Assembly: GCA_010279815.1 (NCBI GenBank)
Contig: QEOQ01000274.1
Location: forward strand, 1,102,981 to 1,166,980
From: Brachionus plicatilis
Taxonomy: Eukaryota > Rotifera > Eurotatoria > Ploima > Brachionidae
Direction: 5' to 3'
Length of the DNA: 64,000 nucleotides
Numbering within the stretch: position 1 is the first letter of the stretch; every line of letters starts with the position of its first letter. Position numbers and translations under genes: made by a program. Under the pieces are notes generated by a model that saw nothing but the letters and a program-made list of their open reading frames with translations, had not been told where the DNA came from and ran no database searches. This document shows positions 11,395 through 23,400 of the stretch, piece after piece.

Positions 11395-12189
11395 TTAGGT
11401 GAACAATTCCTGTTCTCAGGTTTGGTGAACAATCTGTTCACGTAATATTTTGTTCACCAATATGTGAACTGAAATGTTCTCCTAAATATATTTTGTTCAC
11501 ATAAAGTTTATTTTGTTCACATAAAATATAACTTGTTCACCTAAAGTAAATTTATTTCACTTGAACTATATTTATATTAGTATCAAAATTATTTGTTAAG
11601 ATTATTTCAATAATTTAATTCTTTCTATTTTATTTTGTACTTAAACAATTTATAAATTTAATTCCTAAAATGGATGACTGACTGTGTCGAATCAAATAAT
11701 CGAGATTCGATTGATAACATTGATTTAAGAGTTAAAAATATAAAATTAAAAGCAAATGTATATGAAAATGTAGCCAAATCGAAACCTTGTAACGAGGAGT
11801 CTAGAGTAAAAATTACAAAAGTTTTGAGTGGCAAACGTAATCCAATAGAATGTAAAATTTGCGGTCGTTTTTTTGAAGGTGATAGAGGTTTAAAAAGCCA
11901 TATGAGTAAAACACATAAACGAAACTAACAATTTTTTTATAAAAAATATCACAACGATACTTTAAAATATTTTTTTTTAAATCGAATTCGAAAATAAAAT
12001 TTTTTTTCTTCGTGAATTGTTCACATAAGTCTAGGATAGTTGACTTAATTTCAAAATTGTTCACCAAATGTACGGTCTGGTCACCAAAACTTTTTTTTTT
12101 CAATAATTATTTCAATTCACATATTAGTGAACAAAATATTACGTAAACAGATTGTTCACCAAACCTGAGAACAGGAATTGTTCACCTAA
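11395..12189 (+). mobile_element. Small inverted-repeat transposon carrying a lone C2H2 zinc-finger ORF
   Basis: 81-bp terminal inverted repeats at 11395-11475 and 12109-12189 differ at only about three positions. They begin TTAGGTGAACAATTCCTGTT and are packed with GTTCAC/GTGAAC motifs, which also recur inside the left end (to about 11570) and right end (from about 12018). Between them is one small ORF (11674-11928) for a zinc-finger protein; no transposase motif is seen. A related, more degraded unit lies at 27173-27572. A target duplication could not be settled because similarity continues weakly outside the repeats. Confidence 0.8.
11674..11928 (+). CDS. 84-aa C2H2 zinc-finger protein encoded inside the inverted-repeat element
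   Basis: The frame opens at TTG; an ATG at 11670 lies in another frame, so the true start is unclear. The N-terminal 55 residues are polar and basic without a domain I recognise. Residues 58-81 form one classical C2H2 finger: IECKICGRFFEGDRGLKSHM followed by SKTHKRN, with C-x2-C, x12, H-x4-H spacing. Similar single fingers occur at the N-terminus of R2-type retrotransposon proteins and in accessory transposon proteins. Position centred between long inverted repeats implies it belongs to the element and might bind its GTTCAC repeats; that is inference. Confidence 0.6.
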   Translation: MTDCVESNNRDSIDNIDLRVKNIKLKANVYENVAKSKPCNEESRVKITKVLSGKRNPIECKICGRFFEGDRGLKSHMSKTHKRN

Positions 12190-12396
12190 AAAGAACATTG
12201 GTCAGCAAAATTATTTTTTAGTTAATAATAATAACAATTTATTCAGCAAATTAATTAATAAAATCGGTAAAATTAAAACAGTGAAATAATTGAAATCTAT
12301 TCGTAAATTAATTGTTACTGAGAAAATTGTCCGTGTCTGGTCGCTCGAGCGAGATCCAATGGCTATCAACGTAAGCAACCAGTCATTTGCATCAAG

Positions 12397-13644
12397 TTGG
12401 CAGGCATCGAGCACCATTACATCGACTATCAGGCTAATCCAAATATAACGAAGGCGATCGTCAACCAATGGATCGCTGCACATAAAGATTTCCAGTATAC
12501 GGATTTTGATGCGTTTTCTAAAGACATCGAAGAAGCTAGTGTCCATTGTCTGCAGCTAGTCGAAGATGATTCCCTCAGAGGAAAGTGTCTCGGCGAGGGT
12601 ATTTACAACGGCTGGAATGTTTTGGTGGTCTTTTTGGATTTCGCCAAAGCGTTTGACAAAGTGTGTCACGAGTCTCTGTGTAATAAAGTGGCTGCTTATG
12701 GTTTCGAGGATCGTAAAGTGAAATGGATCAGAAATTTCCTATTAGGTCGGAAACAGCGAGTAGCAATAGGACAGTATGTGGCGGACTGGAAAGAAGTCAC
12801 TAGTGGAGTCCCTCAGGGAAGTGTTCTAGGCCCACTGCTGTTCGTTATCTACATAATTGACATGCCAGATAAAGTGAATCACGTGATCAAGCTTTACGCG
12901 AACGATAGTAAGCTCATTGCAACAATCCGTAATGTTAACGACCTGGCACTGCTGCAACGGGACCTTGATGCACTGACTGAGTGGTCAACAACTTGGCAGA
13001 TGCTGTTCAACATCGAAAAATGTAAAGTAATGGAATGCAGCAGATCCGGCCAAACCAAGTTCTCTGACAAAGACCTCTGCATGGGTGTGACCAGATCAGT
13101 ACTTAATCAAACTAGTACTGAAAAAGATCTGGGAGTAACCTTCGCGAGCAATCTCAAGTTCTCCAGCCATATCAAAGCCCAAACTAAAAAAGCAATCTCT
13201 ATCCTTGGACAGCTGAGAAGAACGTTCAAATTCTGGACTAACACCACCTTCATAACGCTATACTGCGCATATGTCAGGCCCCATTTAGAGTATGCTGCAG
13301 TGGTCTGGTCTCCCTACACTGCCAAGGACAGCAACATTCTTGAGAAAGTTCAAAGACGAGCGACCAAACTCGTTCCAAGAATCCGTAACTTAAGCTACAG
13401 CGACCGCCTTTTCATCTTGGGTTTGCCCACTCTGAGCGAACCCAGGACAAGAGGAGACATGATCCAAATGTTCAAGATAAGAAGCGGCTTAAATAACATA
13501 GATTGGGTCAGACCTCCCCCGCATTGCAGCTCGCTTTCCCAACAAGGACCAGCACAAGGTATTAGAGGGCACAAGTCTCGCCTTCGCCAAGCAGCATCTA
13601 TGCAAACACATTCTTGCCGTTTCTGCACAGTTAAAATTGGCTGA
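12397..13644 (+). pseudogene. Non-LTR reverse transcriptase fragment with YAND active site
   Basis: Open for 415 codons. From about residue 72 it is a jockey/CR1-like reverse transcriptase: motif A VVFLDFAKAFDKV, SGVPQGSVLGPLLF (motif B), motif C as YANDS at 12895-12909 where the family has Y-A-D-D, then DLGVTFASNLKF, LEYAAVVWSPY and LEKVQRRATKLV in the thumb. The first catalytic aspartate of motif C is replaced by Asn, predicting loss of polymerase activity. Endonuclease and the earlier RT motifs are missing and replaced by a sequence (ITKAIVNQWIAAHKDFQ and following) that I cannot assign. After IDWVRPPP the LINE homology stops. Confidence 0.8.
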
Positions 13645-13741
13645 TTGTGTTATTCCAATGGGAGCTAAACAGATCCCGATTCGACAGAGACGTTGGCCTG
13701 GACGCCCAAAAAATGCTAAAAGAGCACTCATCATACAGTAA
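13526..13741 (+). pseudogene. MULE-like transposase C-terminus (SWIM zinc-finger tail)
   Basis: A 71-codon open segment ending in TAA at 13739-13741, in a different frame from the RT it overlaps. It contains FAKQHLCKHILAVSAQLKL, the second half of a SWIM-type finger (C-x-H), followed by QIPIRQRRWPGRPKNAKRAL, the Pro/Arg-rich tail common at the end of animal MULE transposases. The catalytic DDE domain is not present in the window. Family assignment is from the motif pair only. Confidence 0.6.
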
Positions 13742-13760
13742 TTTTAATGTCAGTTAACTA

Positions 13761-14015
13761 AAATTCAATAAATTTACTGAATAAATAAATATTTTTGCTA
13801 TTTCTCTTTAATTAATTTACTGAATTGGATTTTTTGATTTAATAATATTTTATTAACTGAACATTTAATTATTTTTTTGAAATTATTACTATTATTTTGT
13901 ATTATTTTACTAAATAAATTTTACTGCAGATTAAAATACTTTTTGCTAAGAAAACTCAATAAATTTACTGAATAAATAAATATTTTTGCTATTTCTTTTT
14001 AATTAATTTACTGAA
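13761..14015. repeat. Direct repeat pair of about 64 bp
   Basis: 'caataaatttactgaataaa' and the following 45 bases occur at 13761-13824 and again at 13952-14015 with only two or three differences. They lie between the MULE/LINE island and the 3' end of RIM. Confidence 0.8.
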
Positions 14016-14256
14016 GTTTATTTACTGATTAAATATATATTATTTTAATGACCAAACAATATTTTGTTTTTTTTTAACCTAAGTACTCTTATTTTCAACG
14101 TTATAAAAATTAAGTGAAGTTTCTTTTCACGTTTTAAAAACTACCTGGGTAGCAATCTAAATTTAACTAATTGCAGTTGAAATTATTCGACTGAGCATAA
14201 TATTTTATGGTGGTTTTGGCAAAACAGTAATAAAAAAGACATGGAAAAAATACTAT

Positions 14257-14262
14257 TTTATT
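14257..14262 (-). promoter_or_regulatory. Poly(A) signal AATAAA for RIM
   Basis: AATAAA on the minus strand, 27 bases after the RIM stop codon. In such AT-rich DNA the hexamer is common, so position is the main support. Confidence 0.5.
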
Positions 14263-14288
14263 TTGTTTAATTTTACATTTTTACACAC

Positions 14289-14447
14289 TCAGGCCGAATC
14301 ATAAAAATCACTGTCAACTACATGCTGTTTGTACAATTTGTACCACCCAATAGTCTGTTGGGTTAAATCAAGTTGATCAAGCTGAACATAAGCTTCTCCA
14401 ATGCATTGGTTCTTGTCCAATTTAGGCGCTTTAACCCATACCATAAT
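14289..14447 (-). CDS. RIMS: RIM exon 10: end of C2B and stop
   Basis: Acceptor TTTGCTTTAG, then IMVWVKAPKLDKNQCIGEAY and the C2B end QTIGWYKLYK, stop TGA at 14291-14289. It aligns with the last strands of the RIM C2B domain. Confidence 0.92.
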   Translation of the reverse strand: MMVWVKAPKLDKNQCIGEAYVQLDQLDLTQQTIGWYKLYKQHVVDSDFYDSA

Positions 14448-17400
14448 CTAAAGCAAATAAAATAATATTTTAATTAATTAAAATCAACTTTAGATGTTAA
14501 ACCACTTGAATGCGTCGGCCGAGCACGTTACAAGCACTGTAAGACAATTTTGAGTTGAATACTGGTTCGGTCGCATTTTTGACCACATGGGTCTTTTTTT
14601 TTTGGATTCGATGTGTTCCTGTTCTCAAATAGGTTTTTACATAAGTGTCCTTGCTAGGACCGGTTAGTTTTACTAAATTAGCCGCCTCGAATACGGTTAT
14701 CTCCAACTGTCCCTTGCTCATCAAAAAGCCAAGCTTGATGTCACCAGTTATTGCATCTTCTTTAACATCACTCTTTGGAGACACTTGACCTAAGCCTGGT
14801 GTGAGTCCACACTTGGCCTCAGATGAAAAATAACTTGAATTAACAGAAAAAAATATAAAATAATTCTAAGAGAATACAAATTAACTACCTGTCAATGTCT
14901 TCTTCTATATCGTTAGCAGATGATTTACGAGAAGATGAAGCGCTGTGTTTGCGTGAGCTAACCAGGATTGATGGTGGCATCAAAGAATTTCGGGTCAACA
15001 TTTCTAGTAAAAAATTTGTTTTTTTAAATTAAAATTTGATAAATTATTTTAAAATAAAAACTTTTTTTAAATATTTTTGCTATTTGAATATTTTTCAAAG
15101 TGAAATTAAAAAAAGAGAGATTTTTTTATTCTTAAAATGATACAATTTTATTTAAAATAATCTTTATAATTATTGATACAGTACTGATTAGGAAAATTTA
15201 CGAAATTTATTTTCAAAATTTGAGGTCAAGACAATGATAATGTTAAAAAGTAAAAATTTTTTTTTACTTTTTGAACCTTATCAGTATTATTTTATTTGAC
15301 TCTGCTCCTTTTTGAAATTTCTTTACTTTTTTGATGACTAAAAAAATATTTAATTAATTAATAGTTTGAATATTAATTTTAATTTTAACTAATTTTCTCT
15401 TATTTACAACAAAGCCGAATTCTTAAATCAGAGTTACGTCCAGGATCCTGCTTAATTTTTTTATAATGATTCAAATAACCAAAAATTTAAAAAGGAAAAT
15501 GTCTTTTCACAATTAATCTCATTGTCAATTCATACAAAATTTATTGGCAATTTGAAGTTTGAGATCAAGATCAAAAGATCAAAATATAAATTCTAATATT
15601 TTTTTAATAATAGATAATAAATAAAGTTTTTCAAAAGCAATTACTTGACATGTCATGTCAAGTTTATTTTCTTATTTAAAATTTTAATATGTACCTTTTT
15701 ATTGAAATTTAAAAGGTTTAAATATTTTAATTGATTTTAATGAAAAATTACCTATAAACACAAAAAAATTACTGTTTTAAAATTTAAAATTTATTTAAGT
15801 GGCAAAATTATTTCAGCTTGAATGAACGGAAAATAAAAGTTATAAATTTGAATTTGTGAATTAACTTAACCTGAATTATTTAAATTATTGATTCTTTTTG
15901 TTAAATAAATTGGAGGTCAATCATTTTGATGTTAATTTGAAAATGAACCATTATTAGACATAAGATGTCTAGTAATGCTTAGTATTTATTTCTTAAAAAT
16001 TATCAAAATCATTAGATTAATTAAGTTTAAGAATTTTAAATGATCGTTTTGATCTTAAAATTTGATCTAGAACTTCAATTTGCCAATTATTACTTTTTTT
16101 AGACTCGTTAATAAAAGGACGTTTTTACATCTTATATTTTTCAACCTTTTAAAAGCTTCTAAAAAAGCACATGTACGTAAGTTTTCGAATAAATCTCAAA
16201 ATTTAGTAAATAATGGTTAAATATGTTGAAAATAGAGTAAATTTCGGTTTCAGTATCAGTGGTAATTCAAAATGGATATAGCAAAATTAATTTCAAAAAT
16301 TACAATTATTTTTAAGTTTCCATAAATTTAAAGATGTTAACTTTTAGGATTTAATTTTTCAAGATTAGACAACTTTGATTAAAAAAGAATGTAAAGATCA
16401 CATCTCAGATAATCATGATCATCTCAACCAGATGGATTTTCAAAATTTGAATCTTAAAATTAAAATTTAGGTTACCTCTAAAGGAGCATTTGATTTTAGA
16501 CTCTTAATATTTTTCGATAACAAATTTAATAAAAGTTACCAAAAATTCAATTAAAAAATAACAAATTTATTAGGCCTTGGTTTTACTGTAAAATCTTTTA
16601 AATTTTCCACAAATTGTTATTTTAAATTTTCTAAATTTTTTGAAAAATTTTATCTGGTATTAAAATATCAAAGGTAACATATTTCACAAATTTAGAAAAA
16701 TATAATCTGAATAAAATGAAAGAGTTTGTAAAGAAAAAATATATTCTAGGAAAAAGAAATGAAATAAGTAGTATTAGAATTTCAAGAATGAACTAATCCT
16801 GTCAAAATGCCAATCATGGATTTAAACCCTTAAAAAATTCTCAACTTCTGTTTTATTTTTTGATATTTTTTTTTTATAAATTTAAATTTTTACAAAAAAA
16901 AATTTTATTATACAGAAATATTCAAGTTTACTTTTAAGTCATGAGTCATTGACTAGATTTTTTTTTCCAGCCATATCAGAATGGTAAAAATTTCAATTTG
17001 CTGTAATCGCCACGATTGAGAACGGCAATATTAATTTTTTGCTAAAAGAGGTCTAGAAATATTATATTTTTTTACTAATCAATTAATTAAATCGACCGGT
17101 TTTGGACCTGTCCGATTAAATAATCCAATTTTTAGACCGCAAAGTTGGATCCTAGGACTTCCGTACATCACTAATTTTTAATAAAATCAAAACTTTGAAA
17201 AAAAAATTTTTTGAAAATATTGGTAAATTTAAAGGTGTCAATAAAATTTTGAAATTCCAAAAAATAGCTCTAATTGAGATATTTTTAGAATGCCAAAAAA
17301 ACAAAAATATCTGTCATAAAATTCATGTATTAAATCAGTTTTGCATGTAATTTGATTAAAATACGGCAAAATTGTGAAATTTAAATTTTACTTAACTAAT

Positions 17401-20400
17401 TTTTCTTGAAAATATTTTTTATCATAGACTTGTAGGACTCTTATTCGGGTCAATTAGACACAAAGATTAGAGTTGTCACCTTTTTATTAAAGTTCTATTC
17501 ATTTAAAATAAAATTAAAATTAAAATAAATCATCTCACTTTTTACCTTCTTCAAGAAAAAATTTAAAAATGGAACAATGAAAAGGAATCCAGTTTTTATT
17601 TTAAATAAAAGTTAAACTTGTATTAGAATTATACCTGTGTGCCTGCGTTGACTGTTTCGGGAAACTCTGCCTGCTGAAAGAAATTGATCGTCGTGGGCTT
17701 CGTCTTCGCTTTCAAATCGAATTATATTCTTTTTGATTGCTGATTCACTGTTTCTTCGGAATGATAAAAGTCTGGCAAATGCTCGCGATAAACGCCTCAC
17801 AGGTGTCACTTTAGAACTGCCAGCACTCAAAGAAGGAGAAGGACTGCTTTCGTTGCTACGCTCCGATGACTGCCTTGATGAGCGCTTTCGAGCTGATTTT
17901 CGCGCTAAACAAAATAAAATTAATAAAATAGAGAATTTATTTTTAAAAAAGTAATTACATATTCTAGATGATATGAAGTTAAAACTTTTTTTTTTCGACT
18001 CATGTACACTGTCTTGGCTATCATTTGACGATGACTTGAATGTAACACTTGCTGTACTTGTTTTTCTGGTAGGCTTATCCTTAAAAGAAATAAAATAATA
18101 AATAACACTTATTTTTTTTAATGGAATTTTCTAAATTTTAATTCTAAAATTGTCATTTAGAAGCTTTGACTGTGAAACCATCAATTTTTGACGGACAAAA
18201 AGAATGAGAATGAAATATTTTGAAAATTTTAAGGAATTAAATCTTGATAAAAGAAATCAAATTATTGTTTCATTTAATTAACAAGTCTGGGAGCAATGAT
18301 ATTATGATTGAATAGCCTAATCAAAGTTAATAACATTTTTTTTTCTTTTTAACATAATATTGATACAGATAAAAAAATAAAAATTTACTAAAAATAAAAT
18401 TTTGTAAACTTAAAAAAAAAAAATTCAAATGAAATATCAAATACAAATAGGTCTTACAAATTTTTAAAATTATTAGTAAAACGTAATAAAAATGAAGTAT
18501 TGATTTGTCACAAGTGTTTTAGGTAAATTTACAAAATTTGACGCTAAAAATCTAACTCTACTAAAATTTACCTAAAATTATTTTGTTAAATTTGGTTATA
18601 TTCCGAAAATTGATGTAAAATTTTACAAAATTACGTAAATCCACCAAAACATATGTAAATTGTAAAAGAATAAATATTGTTAATTTTTAAAAAAATTAAT
18701 TTTTTTAAATCTTTATTTAAATAAACATTAAAAAAACGTAATTTTTCGTAAAATTCCGCTTTTTCTGTATATTGATTTGACTTTCCATAAAATGGTTAAC
18801 CATTTTCTTTCCTTATTGATTAAAATTTTTATTGCCGAAATTGGAAAGAGAATTAACTACACTATTGTTTAAATTTATATCTACTAATAAATTGAAACTC
18901 TAACTAAATGATATTTTTCCGGTGTTAGACAAAATAAAATAGAGAATTTTAGATTTTATTAAATATTTTTCCTTTAGATATTAAAATAAATCGTAGATTT
19001 AATTTAAATAATTTTATTGTAACATGTTATATAGATTTAAGAGACAAAAAAATTTTGAAAAAACATTTTCCCAATCCATTGTTATAATCGATTTTTATAT
19101 TTAAATTTATTAACCGAATCTGAATTTTTTTATTTCAAAAGTATTTTTATCTAGCATTCAAAATTAGATTTAAAAAAGAAATTCAAACAATTAATTCCAA
19201 ACAAGTAATAAAATGAAAATAAACTTAATAAAAAATCAGTTAAATAATTAAAAATCGATTTTATCAATGGATTTTTTTAAATATTCATATTCATCATGTT
19301 ACATTAAAAATATTTAAATTAAATCAAAGATTTATTTATTAAAAAATCAATATTTTTCTCTAAGTCAAGATTAATGAAATTTTATTTTTTTCTCCATCAT
19401 TTATTCATATTGAATTTGAATGCCTATGTGTTGCTTTTTTATGTTCACTGTTTTGAATTGTTTTAACACCTCTCCCGAATTCTGAGGAAGATTTTTTTCA
19501 AATTTAATTAGAATAATTAAAAAACAAATTTTGAAAAAAATTAATTTTTAAGAAAATTTTCATGAATCAACTGCTAATTTAATTAAATTTTTTGAATAAA
19601 TTAAAAAAATATATAAATACCCTTAGCTCGTACCATCTCGGCTCGTCTTCAAGATTGGCTTCAGATAGCGGAAGAATGATCATGCCGATAAAATTTTCCC
19701 TCAATGGCCTCGTGTCTTCAGGTGACTGAGTGTCATGGAGACAAATTTCAAGCAACGCATCTTCAATAGAGTCCTTGTAATCGAAAACAAAAGTTTCGTT
19801 CCATACTCCATTTGGATTTAACAAAGCTTTTGTTTCGAAAACTTTTGTGTCTTGGTCATCTAAAATCAAACGACCAGTGACAAATGTATACCATTTTTCA
19901 TCAGCCGATCTAGGCGGAAGGTTGTTCACCTGGTTAATGGTTATGGCTAATTTGAGTTGTTCACAATCATTCCAAAGTTGCATCAAAAGTCGGCCATGAT
20001 TTATTAGAATTGGTTTTAGCAGATTACTTCCGGCAGGCACTTGGATTGTTTCAGCCACAACATAATCCGGATCGGCTTTGAACACATTAGTTTGATATTC
20101 CTGATAAAGATTAGATGTTGGTAGTGGAGGTAGATTGCGGCGTTTGCGGTTGGCAGATGGACACAGTCTTGGCACAGTCTCGAAATGTCTCGATACTTCC
20201 AAAGGACTTGTATTAGGCCCTATTTTAAACCTGATATTGTTATGATGTACAACTAGTTGAACATAATCACCACTGTTGTTCAAATAAGTGCGCACTTCGT
20301 CATATGTCGAGTCGATTAGTGAATGACCATTAAACTCCATTATTTGATCGCCCACTTCAATACTGTTTAAATCAGCAGGTCCTCCCTTGATTACAAAAGT

Positions 20401-23400
20401 AACAAAGCAGCCAAGAGTACCATCTTCACACTCATAGCCACCAATCAATATCATTCCCAGACCGTTGGCTTTGGAAAAAAAAAATTAATTTTTCTCATTT
20501 TTTAAGTGATCATCATTTATTAATTTTGCTTTTTTGGCGTTGTGAAATTCAAATACAAATTGAACAAAAATTCTTCCTTTTTTGATGAATTTAAATTAAA
20601 GTTGATAAAATATATTTAAAAAAATACTGCAACCAAGTGCAAAATACTTATTTTTTACCTAAAATAATTAATTATTAATGATTATTGATTTGATTTACTA
20701 AAAAAAAGAAAATGAAAATTTTATTTTGAGTATTGAAGGTGCAAAAAAGTATATTGCAGTATTTTTTCTAATATATTTAATTAACTTTAATTTTAATTTA
20801 TCAAAAAAGGAAAAATTTTTGTTCAAATTGTATTTGAATTTCAAAAAAAATTCAATATCCTCTTCAGTTCAACTTATATTGAAGTTTAAACATAAAATTT
20901 GGCCAATTTGACCTGCCGGGCTTTCTAGTGCTATAGATCAATTAAAAAAAAAATTTTTTTCAATTATTTCATAATTAAATTTTAATTAATTAAATTTAAT
21001 GATCAAATAACATGATTATAAACTTCTAGTTTCCGTTAAATCATTCTTAATTTAAACTGCATGCTCCAAAGAAATGTTTAAGGCTTCGGTCCCCAATGTA
21101 ATTAAGTGTTTTAATTTTAAGTTTAAAACTTAAAATCAATTTGTAGCTTAGGATCAAATGTATTGTTCAAAAAAAATTTTTTGTTTCAAAAAAATCTCAA
21201 GCTTTAATGCCGAACTAAACCTAAATAGAACTTAATTTAAGTACAATTTTTGAGTTTTCATTTAGAAGGCCGCCTAAATAGCTACCTGGAACGGCTAAAT
21301 ATCATGTGGTCGCGATCCTGACTGACGGATTGCCGTTCCAGCTGATTAAGTCTAAATCACTAAAATAAAAGTCAAAGTCCAGACTTTAAAAAAAATTTCA
21401 AATCAAAGTCTGACTTTAATAACTAATTGCATTACAAAATTTTACTAAAAATTGTGTAATTATACGTAAAATTAATTAAAAAACGATTAGGAATGTTGAA
21501 ATTTTTTTTTAATTTTTCTTAATAGAATTAATTAAATATTTTGGAAAAGAAGCCAATTTTACATTTTTCTTACTTAATTCCTCATTTTTGTGACCGTAAG
21601 AATTTGAACGATTTTACTAAAAGTTATGTATTTTAATTTATGCTTACGTAATTTTCCGTAAAATTACATATCCTAACCGACTAACATTCACATACGATCA
21701 CGTAAGCTTTCTAAAAATAATTTAAAATTACGTAATTTAGTTCATTCTGAACCCTTAATAAAAGCACTGTAGAATACTGTTTAACGCTTCATTTATTTAA
21801 TTTAAAAAATAAAAATTAATTTTTCAATATTTTAATTTATGAATTGTACAATTATAAAAAAGATAAGCGATAGACTATCTGAAAAAATTTAAATTGTTAA
21901 ATTTATGTCAAATTCTTTTAATTTTTAAAAAAAGCCAACATGAATTAAATTTATATTTTTTTTAAATTGAAAGCTTGAATGATGAATATTTGATCAGGGT
22001 GCCAAAAAAATGGTATTCTTTATTTTAATATTTTATTTGTCTTTTTTTTGCTTTTTTACACTAATTTATGATTAAATACAATTTTGAAATACAAAGGAAT
22101 ATGTTCAAATTAAAGCTCATTTTGAAGCTCTTGAAACCAAAAATTAAAAAATGAACAACTCTTCAATTTTAAAGTTTTTCTTTGATCTTAAAAATGCTCC
22201 TAAAGTTGCAAAAAATAAAGTGTTGTAGCATTTTTTAAGTTTAAAGGCCAATTTTTAAATTTAAAAAGCTGTACATTTTTAATTTTGTCTCAAGAGCTTA
22301 AAAATGAGGGCACTGTAAATTTTGGAACAAAGAACAAAATTTAAAATTTAAAATGAAAATATCTTTTTTACTATGAGTTTAAAAATGGTTCTGCAAAATG
22401 TTAAAGCTGATATAAACTTTGTACCAACCAAATTAAGTCTCTGCAATAACTCCGCAATTTAATTTTGATTTCTTTTAATAGATAAAAGTTTATTTCATTT
22501 TAAGATTTTTTTTTGTTATTTGTTCCAAAATGCACAATACCAAAAATGAGCTTTAACTTATCTACCAAATCTAGAACAAAATTCGAACGAGAAGAACAAT
22601 GGACTCTTATCAGAATTACTCCTTTACGTAAAATTACTTGAAAAAGGTATTTTTTTCATAAATTCAGGTCAAAAAATCAAAAATTGATCTAAATCATCAT
22701 CAAAAAATTTTTGAGTTATTTCTTTTTATCAAAATTTCACGTAAATTTTGTCTATAAAAGTCGGCAAAATGTAATTTATTGTACATTTTTATATTTTTAC
22801 AATTTTACATTTTTGAGAGAAAAAATAAAAATCTCAAAATAAAAAAACTTAGAAAAATTTTCATTAAGAAAATTAATAATAAATTCGCAATAAATTAAAA
22901 GGGATTTTCAAAAAATTATCTTTGGTTTTTACATTTTAAATTTTTCTAAAACTACTTTTTAAGTAATTGCGAATTTATTATTACTTTTCTTGAATGAAAA
23001 TTTTTTTAGATTTTTTTATTTTGATATTTTTATTTTTCTCTCAAAAATGTAAAAATGTAAAAAATAAAAAAAATGTACAATAATTTTCATTTTGTCGAAA
23101 ATCCTGACAGTTCTGTAAACATAAAAAAACTTGACTTAAAATTTTTTTTATTTTTATATTTCATTTTTTAAAATTTTGTTTCTTTGTAAAAAAAAAACTT
23201 TAAAAAAAAATTACTTCTAATTGATTTATCCGATTTATCTTTGTACAAGAGAATACGGTGTGGATTTGACGGAGGGGTTCTGGCGCGTAGCTTGGTGCTC
23301 TCTTCAGACTGGATAAAAATGTTCTCACAAGTTTCGATTGTTTTTCGTCTGTCGTTGGTGGACGAAACGCTGAGCATTGACGGGTTCTGCTTCAGACCTG

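Larger units (their letters stand above)
12310..13741 (+). mobile_element. GC-rich chimera: MULE-like transposase ends around a LINE reverse transcriptase
   Basis: An island with roughly balanced base composition in otherwise very AT-rich DNA. Its 5' part (about 12346-12610) encodes an unassigned sequence in the same frame as the RT that follows. The middle is a jockey/CR1-type reverse transcriptase fragment. The 3' part (13526-13741), in a different frame, is the C-terminus of a MULE-like transposase with a SWIM-type CKH motif and a GRPKNAKRAL tail. It suggests a LINE inserted in, or recombined with, a MULE. No terminal inverted repeats were identified. Confidence 0.6.

Noticed and set aside
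12211..13734. Minus-strand ORFs across the GC-rich LINE/MULE island (12211-12546, 12894-13082, 13395-13628, 13489-13734)
   Set aside because: Open because of higher GC; they encode nothing recognisable, while the plus strand has RT and SWIM motifs.
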